Source: Nitrososphaerota archaeon (lineage in GTDB: Archaea; Thermoproteota; Nitrososphaeria; Nitrososphaerales; CADDZS01). Taken from it: a DNA stretch of 64,000 nucleotides. The stretch spans positions 62,001 through 126,000 of the forward strand of contig JAJPHP010000054.1 in NCBI GenBank assembly GCA_021325255.1. The letters run 5' to 3'. Of the stretch, positions 1 through 9,778 are shown one piece after another (position 1 is the first letter of the stretch; each line of letters opens with the position of its first letter). The translations under genes were made by a program, and so were the position numbers. The notes under the pieces are model-generated. The model had not been told where the DNA came from. It ran no database searches and saw only the letters and a program-made list of their open reading frames with translations.

Positions 1-288
1 CAATTCATCGTACGATACTATTATCCCAGGACGCGGCCAATGACCATAGGACAGTGCAGTGCAATTTTCTAGCTTCTTCTCTTCCCTGCGTGCTTCGCGT
101 CTTTGCGCTCCGGTAACAGGATGTGCGTAATCAATGAAGTTTCGCCTTCTTTCATCGACAGATCCATCAATTTCTCTGTCACTTGTCAACCGTGGAAGTG
201 AAGAGGCTAAAAAGGAGGGAGAGGACTTGCCAGCCATGTGCCGCTGCGAGGAGATGTTTCGCGCTAGTTGTTGAGAAGACCTCAACGG

Positions 289-1779
289 ATGCTGAAGGCA
301 TCTTCGGTGGCGCTCGGAGTTCTTTCCGTTCTGGCTCTCACTGCAGCGGTATACTTCATGCGCAACTTTGACGTCTACTTGGCCGTGCTCTGCGCGCTAG
401 CAGCAGACATTTACATCTTCTGGCTTTCTTCCAGAAATCCTTCGAGGTACGAGCCGGCCGAGCGTAATCCAAGGAGGAGTTTTCCGACACTGCTTCTCGT
501 CGTGGGATTGATCCCTCTCTCCCTCGCCCTTTCGCTCGGAGTGATGGGATTTCTAGGCTCGCCCATCATGGCGGCGCTGAACGTCATAGTGGTCGTCGGC
601 TTTAGCATTACATTCTTCTTCATTTCATTCAGCATTCCACTCGGGCTCAAGTATGCGTACATGGAGAGGAAGCGAACCTCCGACGAGTCATACAATCCAC
701 TCGTGTCGATCCTAGTACCAGCATACAATGAAGAGAAGGTACTTTCAAGGACTCTTGAGACTCTGACCAACCTGAAGTACGGAAACAAAGAGATCATAGT
801 CGTCGACGATGGCTCGACGGACAAGACAAACGTGATCGCGTCGTGGTACAAACAATTCGGCGTGAAGGTCGTGAGAAAGCCCAACGGGGGAAAGGCCCGC
901 GCGCTCAACTACGGACTCTTGTTTGCAAGGGGAGAGATTGTGGTGACAGTTGATGCGGATGGCATGCTCCCTCGAGACGCGGTGGACGAGATTGTGAAGA
1001 TAATGAGCAACCGGAAGGTGAACGCCGTTAGTGGGAATGTCAAGGCGCTCAACTGCAACAACGTGCTGACCCACTGCCAGGAACTCGAGTACGTCACAGC
1101 AGTAAACACACTGAGGAATGCGCTCGACCTATTCGGAGCTGTCATCGTCGTACCCGGAGCCTTTGGTGCTTTCAGAAAAGAGGCGATAGTAAACACCGGT
1201 TACTACGATCCGGACACATTGACTGAGGACTTTGACCTGACTGTAAAGATTCAGAAAGCGTACGGCTCGATCGCCGCGAGCACGACGGCGATAGCCTACA
1301 CGGAGGTCCCGGCGACATGGAGAGGGCTCTACAGACAGAGGATGCGCTGGATCGAGGGCACTTACCAGACAGTTGCAAAGCACAAGGACGCATTCTGGAA
1401 TACGAGGTATGGTTATCTTCAGAACCTGATTTTCCCGCTACTCATACTGTCCTTCATGGTTCCCTTCGCCACGTTTGCAGCATGGACGGCCGCTGTGCTC
1501 CTCGCGCTCAACGGAGGGCTATACACCCTGTTGATCATGCTCGCGCTATTTTTCCTCATCCAGTTCTTCGTTGTGATGATGGCTCTTTCCCTGGACAACA
1601 ACAGGTATTCTCTGGGGATCTACTCGACGCTTCTAGTAGTCGGATACAGGCAGGTGCTGGATTTCATCTCAATACTAGCGCTGTTCCACTTTTTGGTTTC
1701 AGGCAGAAGTAGGAGGGGAAAGGTCGAGTGGAAGAGGGTGGAAAGAGTCGGGGGAATCAAGCCGGTAATCAAGGTATAA
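289..1779 (+). CDS. Processive membrane glycosyltransferase, family GT2 (hyaluronan/PgaC/cellulose-synthase-like)
   Basis: Likely adds sugars from nucleotide-sugar donors to a growing surface polysaccharide and extrudes it. Counting from an upstream TTG at 268, the GT-A core lies at about residues 140-365: PAYNEE (151-156), VVDDGSTD with the donor-binding Asp pair (180-181), DAD metal motif (229-231), TED catalytic base region (319-321) and QRMRW (357-361), the QxxRW signature of processive GT2 enzymes. Two or more membrane helices precede the core (about 12-50 and 72-130) and at least three follow (380-485). I prefer the ATG at 289 because it opens directly into a hydrophobic helix. The polymer made is not determined by the sequence. 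Neighbouring glycosyltransferases at 3.3-7.4 kb support a surface-glycan role. Confidence 0.9.
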   Translation: MLKASSVALGVLSVLALTAAVYFMRNFDVYLAVLCALAADIYIFWLSSRNPSRYEPAERNPRRSFPTLLLVVGLIPLSLALSLGVMGFLGSPIMAALNVIVVVGFSITFFFISFSIPLGLKYAYMERKRTSDESYNPLVSILVPAYNEEKVLSRTLETLTNLKYGNKEIIVVDDGSTDKTNVIASWYKQFGVKVVRKPNGGKARALNYGLLFARGEIVVTVDADGMLPRDAVDEIVKIMSNRKVNAVSGNVKALNCNNVLTHCQELEYVTAVNTLRNALDLFGAVIVVPGAFGAFRKEAIVNTGYYDPDTLTEDFDLTVKIQKAYGSIAASTTAIAYTEVPATWRGLYRQRMRWIEGTYQTVAKHKDAFWNTRYGYLQNLIFPLLILSFMVPFATFAAWTAAVLLALNGGLYTLLIMLALFFLIQFFVVMMALSLDNNRYSLGIYSTLLVVGYRQVLDFISILALFHFLVSGRSRRGKVEWKRVERVGGIKPVIKV

Positions 1780-1971
1780 GGCTGATGTAAGAGCGTATAC
1801 GGATACGTGTACCCTCTTTTCCCTCGCTTTCTCATCGTCGTCACATAAATGTCGCTTTTTCTATATTCGTGAGTGAACATATGGAATTTTTTTGTGGAAT
1901 CGATGTAGGTTAACTAGAAAAACGGTGTACTCTCTCACCAACACCATTCGAGATTTCTCAAGGTAGAAAAA

Positions 1972-2382
1972 ATGCTCACAGAGGATCGCGTCGAAAGTAA
2001 CTCGATGGATGCTCAACAATCCAAGACAAATCAAAGTGCTTGTTTTAATGACTGGCTTTCTAGGCAGACCCGACGTAAGGATCTGATAGGAAAATTCGCA
2101 CGCAGCGTCAAGGCAGACGAGTGCTGGCCGCTGAATGTGTCGCTGGACAAGGAGGACGAGTATTTACTGCTTCGCAACCACATACGAACCTATCACTTTT
2201 CCCACTCCTACCCGCGCAGAGTTTCGGCGTTCGAGATTGCCTGGGAGGAGTATCAAAACTCGCTCACTCCCCAACTTCGGCGTTCACTGTCACAGCCGAC
2301 CGTAGTTGCAACCACTTCTTCGACAACGCCGCCGATGGTTTCTTCGTTTGTCAGCGTGCCGATAGAGAAGAAAAGTGAGTGA
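1972..2382 (+). CDS. Small protein with a YozE/SAM-like helical domain
   Basis: A 136-residue soluble protein. Residues about 25-90 show the pattern of the YozE SAM-like fold known from Firmicutes UPF0346 proteins: a 'FNDWLSRQ' opening, a basic helix ('GKFARSVKAD'), 'WPLN', a middle helix with 'LLLRNHIR' and a closing 'AFEIAWEEYQ' helix. The C-terminal 40 residues are Ser/Thr/Pro-rich and probably disordered. The family has no firm biochemical role, so I give none. It is flanked by glycosyltransferase and membrane-protein genes on the same strand but with gaps of 190-250 bp, so co-transcription is uncertain. The fold assignment comes from motif recognition only. Confidence 0.6.
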   Translation: MLTEDRVESNSMDAQQSKTNQSACFNDWLSRQTRRKDLIGKFARSVKADECWPLNVSLDKEDEYLLLRNHIRTYHFSHSYPRRVSAFEIAWEEYQNSLTPQLRRSLSQPTVVATTSSTTPPMVSSFVSVPIEKKSE

Positions 2383-2631
2383 GGGCAACTTCACTTCAAT
2401 TCGAATAGACAGGAAGAAAATTCTGGCGCGCTTCTTTTCGATAATTTTGTCCGATTAATGTACCAGAGGCTTTCTCTAGATCTCGACGAGAGGACATTTC
2501 CTGCTTCTCATCTCTTTTTTCCCGATCAGAAGAGAGAGGTGTAGAGCGCTTCGCCTTTGAATCTACAGAAAATCATAGGATTACGCTGAAATATTCAGAA
2601 CACCCTTTTACTTTAATCAGTAGTAGTAGAA

Positions 2632-3078
2632 ATGCCGATTGAATTCAAGGCGCCATGGCCACCAACGTTTCACGATCCTGTCGCCTTCTACGTAGGCATG
2701 GCCGTCGGATTCGTGGTTGTCTTGCTCACAACGCTCCTTGCAGATAGGCTCGGCACGTACATGTTCCATCGTGGATACGCAAAGCCGTTTTATATCAAGG
2801 GACGCAGAATCCATCACTTCTGGATCAAACTGTTTGTTCCACTTGGTTATGTAGTATTTTGTGTTCTGCTCTTGACGGGATACGTCCTGCCCATATGGAG
2901 CGGCATGTACGTTAGGCTCTTTTCCGTGTTGGCCGTCGCAGTGGTTTGCATTTGCGTGGACTCACTCGGTGACAAGCGGTGGCCGAGAATTAGAAAAGAT
3001 CAGATTCTGCACCACGAATGGGTCTATGCTTTGATTTTTCTCTACATAATACAGTTCGTCGTTGAAGTGAGAATTTAG
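2632..3078 (+). CDS. Unknown four-helix membrane protein with His-rich loops
   Basis: A 148-residue membrane protein that I cannot place in a family. Hydrophobic segments fall at about 18-37, 64-83, 88-108 and 130-145. Conserved-looking polar positions cluster in short loops: 'YIKGRRIHHFW' between helices 1 and 2 and 'LHHEWVYAL' before the last helix. Paired histidines next to aromatic residues could bind a metal or haem, but that is conjecture. The ATG at 2632 follows a pyrimidine- and A-rich stretch ('CTTTTACTTTAATCAG') that may include the promoter. It sits between two glycosyltransferase regions. Confidence 0.65.
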   Translation: MPIEFKAPWPPTFHDPVAFYVGMAVGFVVVLLTTLLADRLGTYMFHRGYAKPFYIKGRRIHHFWIKLFVPLGYVVFCVLLLTGYVLPIWSGMYVRLFSVLAVAVVCICVDSLGDKRWPRIRKDQILHHEWVYALIFLYIIQFVVEVRI

Positions 3079-3260
3079 AAGTCAGCATAAGGCGGTTACG
3101 TTCAATCACAAATATTCAAAGTCCGGCGTCGGATAATTCTCCTCGTAGCAGCTTGTAGTTAGTGCAATCATCGCTCATGTATGCGACTACCAAGCTGTCC
3201 GCTTCTCTTACAGATCAACTGAATGCGATCATAGATCGCGGTTCACGGGTCTTTGGTGCG

Positions 3261-4673
3261 CTATTTCGTTATGACCTCAAAGTCCTTGATGTTGTGGCCG
3301 AAGAGGTGAAATTCGAGGACTGCGTAGAAAGCTGGGAATGTCTCTACGATCCCTATTATTGGGCAAAGAACGAGTTGCTGGAGATGGAAGAAGGCCTTTC
3401 TGGGCAGGCTCAGGTCCGACGCAAACTTCAGGTTCTGCCTTAACCCTACTTGATAGGAAGTTATCCAGATTCCCAGAGCTAGAAGCAAGCAAGCTCCAAA
3501 AACGGTAGAAATCACAGACTGCCAGAATGAAATGGTGTAGAGTGATTCCAGGGTCAAGATGAAATGACCCCCTTGTATAGTGTGACTGACGCTCTGGGGC
3601 GTTGCGATTGGCAGCGACGCGAGCTGCGGTAACTTGTAGTTTATTCCGAGCAGACGACTGAAGAAGAGAATAACGTAAGGAGAAAAGTAGTACACGTACA
3701 TTGCAATCGAGGCCATGGCGGAAAGGAAGCCGAGCCAATACGTCGCCGCCCTAAGATAAATTCTAGCCTTCAGTTTCTTTGGAAGATACTTCAGGTTCTG
3801 CAAGGTGCCGATGACCCATCTCCTCCTCTGCTTGAAATGGTCTAAGAGGTTGAGTGGAGGTTGTTCTAGGAGCATACCGCCGTGCCACCCGAAGATGTTA
3901 CCATATCTTTCGTGGACTTTCACCCCGAAGAGCTGATCCTCTGCTACGGAGGTTCCGTGATCCCATCCTACTTTGTCCTCAACATCTGCTCGCACGAACA
4001 GGTTGCTCCCGTGCATGTACATTGGCGGGGGATGAGTCATGTGGGAAACACAATCGTAGCACTGAAAGGGCCTCACTGACTCTGCAAGGAAAGTCAGCCT
4101 GTTTGACTGGCGAATCTTTAGTGGGTAAGCTATTGGACCCTCTGCAATCAGCCCCCTTCCGTCTCTGATGAAGGCGAGCAAGGAGAGAAGTGTCTGGGTG
4201 GTGACCACACTTTCTTCATCCAAGTGAAATATCCACCTGTCCCTGGCTTTCACTTCAGAGCCCCGCTCATCGATCCTTCTTCTCTCAACTGCATACTGCA
4301 GAGCCCTCGCCTTCCTTATTGCCCCGTTCCGAGTTTTGTACCCCTTAGGGACAACCAATACCCTGGCGCCAGAGACGTAAGTGGTGTCTCTCGGATCTTC
4401 CGTCACGACGCAGATCGAGTAATCAGTGTAGGAGATCTTCTTGCAGGAAGCGTGGATAGACTCGATCCCTCTCTTCACAACGTCGGAGGACTTTGCGGAA
4501 CGCGTCATTATCTGAAAAATGATGAAGGGGTCGTTGTGAACGCGTGTCAAATTGCTGTTGAAGTAGATCTTTCTGTTGCGTACCCACCCTTTGAGCTGGA
4601 TGATGGCAACGGGCAGATAAGACAGCCAGAGAACTATGACCACCGCGTAGATTACGAGTTGAACATCAGACAA
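3261..4673 (-). CDS. Membrane glycosyltransferase GT2, egghead/beta-mannosyltransferase-like
   Basis: A 470-residue inverting glycosyltransferase. One N-terminal helix (about 6-28) precedes a GT-A domain with 'HLDEES' (150-155), a donor/metal site typical of the egghead-like GT2 group, 'VAEDQ' (243-247) as the likely catalytic carboxylate region, and QRRRW (282-286), a QxxRW variant. Three or more membrane helices follow (about 310-335, 375-400, 430-455). Animal egghead is a beta-1,4-mannosyltransferase for glycolipids; the archaeal substrate is unknown. It reads opposite to the GT2 at 0.3-1.8 kb. The ATG at 4673 opens straight into the first helix. Confidence 0.85.
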   Translation of the reverse strand: MSDVQLVIYAVVIVLWLSYLPVAIIQLKGWVRNRKIYFNSNLTRVHNDPFIIFQIMTRSAKSSDVVKRGIESIHASCKKISYTDYSICVVTEDPRDTTYVSGARVLVVPKGYKTRNGAIRKARALQYAVERRRIDERGSEVKARDRWIFHLDEESVVTTQTLLSLLAFIRDGRGLIAEGPIAYPLKIRQSNRLTFLAESVRPFQCYDCVSHMTHPPPMYMHGSNLFVRADVEDKVGWDHGTSVAEDQLFGVKVHERYGNIFGWHGGMLLEQPPLNLLDHFKQRRRWVIGTLQNLKYLPKKLKARIYLRAATYWLGFLSAMASIAMYVYYFSPYVILFFSRLLGINYKLPQLASLPIATPQSVSHTIQGGHFILTLESLYTISFWQSVISTVFGACLLLALGIWITSYQVGLRQNLKFASDLSLPRKAFFHLQQLVLCPIIGIVETFPAFYAVLEFHLFGHNIKDFEVITK

Positions 4674-5008
4674 GGGGCTATAATCTCTGTCGTCGAAATA
4701 GTTATTGGCCCTCTCTATTAACGCCGTTTAACACTCGGCTATCGATCTCTAATACTAAAATCACTTCTCTAAGCGCGATTACTGGCCATATTTATCTCGA
4801 AAAAAAGTAAAGAGCTTGCGCAAGAGGAAGCTCATGATCATGTTTTTCCCGCCTATTGTTTTAAAAAAAGAGAAGTACGTCGGAGAAATTTCGAGTTAGC
4901 CTGATCTGCTATGATATCGAAGCTTCGAGAAGAAAAAAATGATCTGAGAAAAAATTCGAAGTCAGATAACTTGATGTCTATATTTCTTTTCGAAATTACC
5001 TCAATCAT
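4674..5008. other. Intergenic gap with T-rich termination-like tracts
   Basis: No gene seen. Reading on the minus strand, downstream of the gene ending at 5009, there are several runs of five to seven T residues (around 4863-4869, 4932-4938 and 4950-4956 on the plus strand as A runs). Such T tracts are typical archaeal transcription stop signals. The part near 4680-4750 should hold the promoter of the gene starting at 4673. Confidence 0.4.
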
Positions 5009-5839
5009 TTACTTTTTGTTGAAAAAGAAAGCCGGAATCACCGAGATAGACTTTGCCATTCCGCTGAACAACTCTCCATAGAAAACAACTGAACTGGTGA
5101 CGCCCTTTCCGTTGACCGTCGCTATCACGTTTGTGAAGTACACGTTGTACGCCGGCCACCACTGAGGCCAGGGAAACTGCGGATATCCGATACTAATCCA
5201 TCCAAACATCACCACTGCCCCAGATGCAACGAGGCCCAATAGCGGCCAGTTCAGTTTCATATACCTCCTGCCTATGAATGGGATGAGGAATATGATTACA
5301 AACCAAACGAGTGGAAAGGCGCCGTTGCCCGAGTCGAGCCCAAGGGAAGACATATTCTGCAGTACGAGTGTGGAAGTTATTCCGTAGCCGTAGTGGTAGA
5401 CAATCTCGAGCAGAACAATCCCACTTGCCATGGCGGCTAGGGAATACATTACTCGATCAAAGATCCCGACACCTTGACGATTGAGAAAGTAGCACGTGAG
5501 AAGGAAGCACGCACCATAGGCGATCAACGATGGATAAGTAAAACCGCCATTGAAGTAATATGAGCGTGAAATCGCCCAATTCAGCGAAAACACGATCAGC
5601 AAAATTCCAAGAATCAACTCGAGCCAGTAGCGTTCCACGATGCGAGACATTGACGGGGACGCCGATACTGTCTGTTCGTGAAATGTGGTTATGCCGCGGT
5701 CAGACCTTAAGTTTTGACTTCTTTGAAGGCTTTCCACAATATCAATTATTTCCGACAAACGCATTCGCGTGACAGTTCGCCTGATGAAAAGAGGCAAGGA
5801 GAACGGGAGTTCGTAAAGTCTCATAGCATCTTCTACCAC
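5009..5839 (-). CDS. Unknown multi-pass membrane protein in a glycosyltransferase operon
   Basis: A 276-residue protein with no family I recognise. An approximately 70-residue soluble N-terminus is followed by about six hydrophobic helices between residues 75 and 235. The C-terminus ('SGMAKSISVIPAFFFNKK') is short and basic. A GTG at 5839 lies a few bases after the stop of the upstream gene on the same strand, so the two are almost certainly co-transcribed and perhaps translationally coupled; an ATG at 5824 is an alternative start. Because its partner looks like a GT39-type glycosyltransferase, a role in glycan or lipid-linked sugar handling is the best guess. Confidence 0.7.
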   Translation of the reverse strand: MVEDAMRLYELPFSLPLFIRRTVTRMRLSEIIDIVESLQRSQNLRSDRGITTFHEQTVSASPSMSRIVERYWLELILGILLIVFSLNWAISRSYYFNGGFTYPSLIAYGACFLLTCYFLNRQGVGIFDRVMYSLAAMASGIVLLEIVYHYGYGITSTLVLQNMSSLGLDSGNGAFPLVWFVIIFLIPFIGRRYMKLNWPLLGLVASGAVVMFGWISIGYPQFPWPQWWPAYNVYFTNVIATVNGKGVTSSVVFYGELFSGMAKSISVIPAFFFNKK

Positions 5840-5844
5840 TCTTC

Positions 5845-7422
5845 CTAAGCCTTGACCTGTTTTTCTTGTTGCTGTTGCCGCGGCTCTTGCGTTCGTTGCC
5901 GAGTTACGATTGGCTCAATTGCCATCTCTTTCAAGTTTAGAGCTTTGCCTAAATTTGTCTGTGGGGCGCTGACGGCATAAATCAAGAGCACGACCAACGG
6001 AAAAAGTAGAATTGCACATGCATACAACACAGGCTGTGCGAAGAAAGACCACCACGTGAGGTAGCTCTGTCCGAGGAACAGCGGCAGATTCGTAGTAAGA
6101 AATGGGCTGGCGGAGCTTCCCGACCCGCCAGAAATCAGGTAGCCTAAACTTACCGGATCTGTGAGTGCAATTATCCCGTTTATCAATATGCTCACCGCGG
6201 CAAGAGAATAAATTGCTATTTTTCCTCGGTTGGTTTCACCGAACCTATCTAAGACGTACAACGATGGGAGCAAGGCAAAGGGCATTGCAAGAACAAGTTC
6301 TGCTGGTCCGATGGTGTTGTGAAGGTAGGTTGACTGGCTCTGAAGCGAAAAAGGGAGCAGAATTGAGAGGAATAATCCTGCAAAGAGAAACGTAGGGCCT
6401 CTCAACTTTTCATCCTTCTTTGCAAGGATGACGGTCAGCGTGCCAACGACGGAGAATATTACGAATGGCGTGAAGAGTAACAGGCCGCTCTGGGGGCTCA
6501 AAATCAACTGATACAATCCTTGAATCAGTCCGCCGTTTTCGTATGCAGAAGGCGGGACTCCGCCAATTATGGGAAGACCGTAAGGCGCAGAGAAGATATT
6601 GCCCGTGGTGATAGCGTCATAGTACCAGATTGGAATGCTTCCGACCATTAAACCTGCAATAAAGACGGGGAGTCTAGCCGCGCGGCTTTTGATACCATCA
6701 ATGATAGACTCCCGATGCAGAGTGATGTAAATCGCGATGGGGACGACGAGGAATGCAGCCATGTTGTCGACAAAGACTGCAAGTCCGAGCAGAATTCCGG
6801 AGAGATAAAATGATAGATAGACGGTACGCTTTGGTGGCGTATTGTCCTCCTCGCTCGAGCGCGATGATCGCATTGCAAAGTACACCGAAGAAATGCCGAG
6901 CAGTGTGGCAAGTCCCTCTGGAAGGTAGATCCTGGAGTAGAGCCACATGCTCGTTCCGAAGGTGAACACGAGTGTCAAGAGAAGCGAAGATCTTACACTG
7001 CCAAACATCTTAGCCAACCGGAAGAAGACGACGCAGGCCAAGGCTCCGACCACACAAGCAAAGTACGTGGCGAGATATGCCGCAGCAACCGAGGGTTCCA
7101 TGGGAAGGATGACCTGCGCCGGAGCGACAAAGGCGAACCCAAAGAAGGCGAGCCCAGGCGGAAGCGAGGATACCAAGTGCCCACCGCTCTCGATAACGTA
7201 CGGCTGACCTGCGTACATAGTACCGTTCAGCCAGGGCGCGTGGGTGTTGACGAGAGACCAGGTCAGCGCAAAGTGCACTGCATCCTGCTGAGATATGATG
7301 TTTGAGAATGAGGATCCAAGCACCAAGAGCGCGACCACGAAGAGTTCTCTTTCAAAATGGGGCTTCGAAACCTTCTTTGAACGAGTCTGCTCGCGCGATG
7401 TTTCGTGTTTTAATTCCGCCAT
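5845..7422 (-). CDS. Multi-pass membrane protein, GT39/ArnT-like glycosyltransferase
   Basis: A 525-residue integral membrane protein with about 11-12 hydrophobic segments. The first luminal loop has 'QQDAVHFALTWSLVNT' (45-60) followed by a Gly/Pro-rich stretch and 'SSLPPGLAFFGF'. This is the layout of GT-C enzymes of the PMT/ArnT group, where an acidic residue in the first loop activates the acceptor and the sugar comes from a polyprenyl-phosphate donor; here Asp47 is the candidate. Assignment rests on topology and this loop, not a full signature. The C-terminal tail is Gln-rich and cytoplasmic. First gene of a two-gene operon with the membrane protein ending at 5009. Confidence 0.65.
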   Translation of the reverse strand: MAELKHETSREQTRSKKVSKPHFERELFVVALLVLGSSFSNIISQQDAVHFALTWSLVNTHAPWLNGTMYAGQPYVIESGGHLVSSLPPGLAFFGFAFVAPAQVILPMEPSVAAAYLATYFACVVGALACVVFFRLAKMFGSVRSSLLLTLVFTFGTSMWLYSRIYLPEGLATLLGISSVYFAMRSSRSSEEDNTPPKRTVYLSFYLSGILLGLAVFVDNMAAFLVVPIAIYITLHRESIIDGIKSRAARLPVFIAGLMVGSIPIWYYDAITTGNIFSAPYGLPIIGGVPPSAYENGGLIQGLYQLILSPQSGLLLFTPFVIFSVVGTLTVILAKKDEKLRGPTFLFAGLFLSILLPFSLQSQSTYLHNTIGPAELVLAMPFALLPSLYVLDRFGETNRGKIAIYSLAAVSILINGIIALTDPVSLGYLISGGSGSSASPFLTTNLPLFLGQSYLTWWSFFAQPVLYACAILLFPLVVLLIYAVSAPQTNLGKALNLKEMAIEPIVTRQRTQEPRQQQQEKQVKA

Positions 7423-7515
7423 TTTTTTCTCTTATCTCACCTCATTCTTGCATTTCGGTTCCTCAGTCGACGCTGGGCTTCTTCTCTGTGAATCTCGTGA
7501 CGTGTCATGTTTGTC

Positions 7516-8850
7516 CTAAAAAGTCGGGTTGACTGCGTAGGCGCAAGCTTCCATTATCATGATATTCGAGTTGTCTGATACGGCGTTGAAGGCCCTGCCT
7601 GTCGCGGTGAGAATACCCTCCTGATAGCCGTTGGTCGCCGTGAGGTTGGCAAATGTCCTAACTAGGAATGCGCCGTAGCTCGATTTGTAAACTGCATAGA
7701 ATGCGAATCCTATTTTGGTGAAAGCTTCTGGAGAGGAAGTCACGTTTTGCCCCTGCCAAGTCTGCACGGTATATGTAGCGCCGGAGGGTACCTCAATGGC
7801 TTCGTATACGTATGGAGTTGCGCTGTCGAGATAAGGAGGGTACTGCCCCTCGCTGAGCGCCATCAACACCCCTGTGCGATTGTACGCGGCGTACTGAGCG
7901 AAGTAAACCTGTTGGGAGGCGGCCGTGATGTACGTATCATTGACTCCTTCCAGGACTGCTGATATCACTGCCTCTGCAGTAATGAAAGTCCCAGCAGGAG
8001 GAGCAGAGTATGAAGGCGGACTGGCAGTCTTAAAGCCCCAGAGGTTGAAGCCGAGCGCTGCGTAACGAGAGTAATCATCGCCCGAAGCAAAACGACTGTC
8101 TGAGGCAAAGTAGGTGTAATTCACGTGATGAACCGCAGCCAAGATTTCACTTTCGAGCTCGGGATGAAGGAGTTTGGTATCGTAGAGCGCGATGAGGAGT
8201 CTCCCTTCATCTATCGGGTTCCCGGCATTCGGAGGTCCATCTGGGGACACGGTTCCGGTATCAGAGTCGTAGAATTGAAAAGTTACGTTGTTCGCAGTCA
8301 GGGGCCTCGAATCAAGGAAGTTCAGCACAAGTCCTAGTCTATAGTCCGCACCCCATAGACCATTCGAGCTTATGAGCCCGAGCTTCTCGGCCGAGAGCAC
8401 TGCCAGAATATATCCCCCGAGGTCCCAGTCGGTGAACCTGTGCCAGTAAGGCGAGGCATAAATCAAACCGGTGGTTGGGCTGACCCCGACTCCGGGCTTG
8501 AAGAACTGCCATGCGACCTGGGCGTAGGAAGTCCACTCGTTCTTCCAGTCCGAACTTGAAGTTTGAATTTGCGAAATTGTCGTGGAGGATGAGTGGCCGC
8601 TACTCCCACTACCGGTAGTGTCGACCGAGTTGCTCGTCTCCGTTCCCACGGGGTTTTCGGTGGTGGAAGCATGCGTTGTTCCGAGCCCATTCCCATTGTT
8701 ATGGTTCGATGAGAAATTTGTTGTATTGACTGATGTTGTCGGTGTGTGGATTGTGACAGTCTGCAGTTCAGCAAGAGGGACGATGTTCCACACCATCCCA
8801 ATTCCCATTATCAACATGAACAGAATCGAAGCAAGCAGAACCGCTCTCAA
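7516..8850 (-). CDS. Secreted/membrane-anchored DUF3131 protein
   Basis: A 444-residue extracellular protein. A TTG start opens into a hydrophobic signal or anchor helix (about 2-25), then a Ser/Thr/Asn-rich linker (30-100) likely to be glycosylated, then a DUF3131 domain (about 108-440) with 'AQVAWQFF' and 'FTDWDLGGYILAVLSA' (139-154), the hallmark of that family. DUF3131 has an alpha/alpha-toroid, glucoamylase-like appearance and often accompanies exopolysaccharide genes, so trimming or binding of the glycan made by the adjacent glycosyltransferases is a reasonable inference. Catalytic activity is not shown. It lies less than 100 bp upstream of the GT39-like gene on the same strand. Confidence 0.75.
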   Translation of the reverse strand: MRAVLLASILFMLIMGIGMVWNIVPLAELQTVTIHTPTTSVNTTNFSSNHNNGNGLGTTHASTTENPVGTETSNSVDTTGSGSSGHSSSTTISQIQTSSSDWKNEWTSYAQVAWQFFKPGVGVSPTTGLIYASPYWHRFTDWDLGGYILAVLSAEKLGLISSNGLWGADYRLGLVLNFLDSRPLTANNVTFQFYDSDTGTVSPDGPPNAGNPIDEGRLLIALYDTKLLHPELESEILAAVHHVNYTYFASDSRFASGDDYSRYAALGFNLWGFKTASPPSYSAPPAGTFITAEAVISAVLEGVNDTYITAASQQVYFAQYAAYNRTGVLMALSEGQYPPYLDSATPYVYEAIEVPSGATYTVQTWQGQNVTSSPEAFTKIGFAFYAVYKSSYGAFLVRTFANLTATNGYQEGILTATGRAFNAVSDNSNIMIMEACAYAVNPTF

Positions 8851-9460
8851 AGGGTAAAATGACCTTTAGTGTGCTTTTTTTCCTTTCTTTATTCGAAGCT
8901 TATTTGATCCTGCTTTGATGTAAAATGCTATGAGTCAAAAAATAAAGTAAGATTTCTATGTAAGACGAGGAACAGAGCAATCTCTTGCGCTCAGCTTCGG
9001 GGCTCTTTCTCTATATTTCATGGACTGGGTTTCCATCCTCCGCTGTGATACGAGGCGACTCTCGGCACGACCGAAACATTATCCACCCAAGGAAGAGAGC
9101 CCGGAATGGAGCTGTACAGCTCCTTCTCGCGTATACAATGTTGTGAGGTGAGCTTGTAAAACGGCGACGGTAAACTTAGGGCGGTGATTTGTTTTTTAGG
9201 ATAATTTCATTTATCGAGATCGTTTGGATATCGTTTCCCTACTTTATATAGCAAAGTCATGCGGCAGGTGTGGGCAGAGCGCTCACACACAGTAATCCGC
9301 TCCAGACAATCAGATTCCACTCGCATTTGATCTCAAGGCGGAATTCCCAAAACATCCTCGAAAATCCGAAAATCCGAGACGTTTTGCCCTAATTCTAACG
9401 TTCTGACAATGGACGGCTTACTTCGGTTTCCCGCTTTAAATACCAAATTAGCTCCGTTAC

Positions 9461-9510
9461 GTACCCCCTCTAGGGGGGTACCCCAGCTAATTCTCGACAA
9501 TTGTCGAGAA
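9461..9510. promoter_or_regulatory. Two adjacent palindromes, operator-like
   Basis: The first is GTACCCCC (9461-9468) against GGGGGTAC (9474-9481), an 8-bp stem with a 5-base centre. The second, at 9491-9510, is a perfect 20-bp palindrome with half-site TTCTCGACAA. Both sit just downstream of an archaeal box-A-like 'TTTAAATA' (about 9435), at the distance expected for a transcription start and operator. What they control is unclear since no plus-strand gene follows within 1.5 kb. Confidence 0.45.
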
Positions 9511-9707
9511 GTCCAAAGCTACTTTGAGAGGAAAACTCTCCACTAAACGATGGAATTGTCTAGACAGAAAGAAAGCCAAAGCAACAGGAATTCGACTCAC
9601 GAGACATTCGCCATATTACTCATAATTCCAATATAGTCCGAATTGACAGAGGGCAGGTGTGAAAGTCTCTCTCTCTTCTGTCCCGCCTCCTGAATGCATA
9701 GCTCCCT

Positions 9708-9778
9708 CTATGCCTCTGATTTCGAAAGACGCTTAAGAGTCACAAGCTATTAGACGGGAAAAAGATAGAGAGGCATAG
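9708..9778. repeat. 10-bp inverted repeat, possible RNA hairpin
   Basis: CTATGCCTCT at 9708-9717 is the exact reverse complement of AGAGGCATAG at 9769-9778, with a 51-base spacer. A smaller pair, GCATAG and CTATGC, overlaps the left arm, so two alternative foldings are possible. No gene overlaps it. Confidence 0.4.

Noticed and set aside
3162..3443. 93-codon plus-strand frame
   Set aside because: It lies mostly antisense to the 3' end of the egghead-like glycosyltransferase gene.
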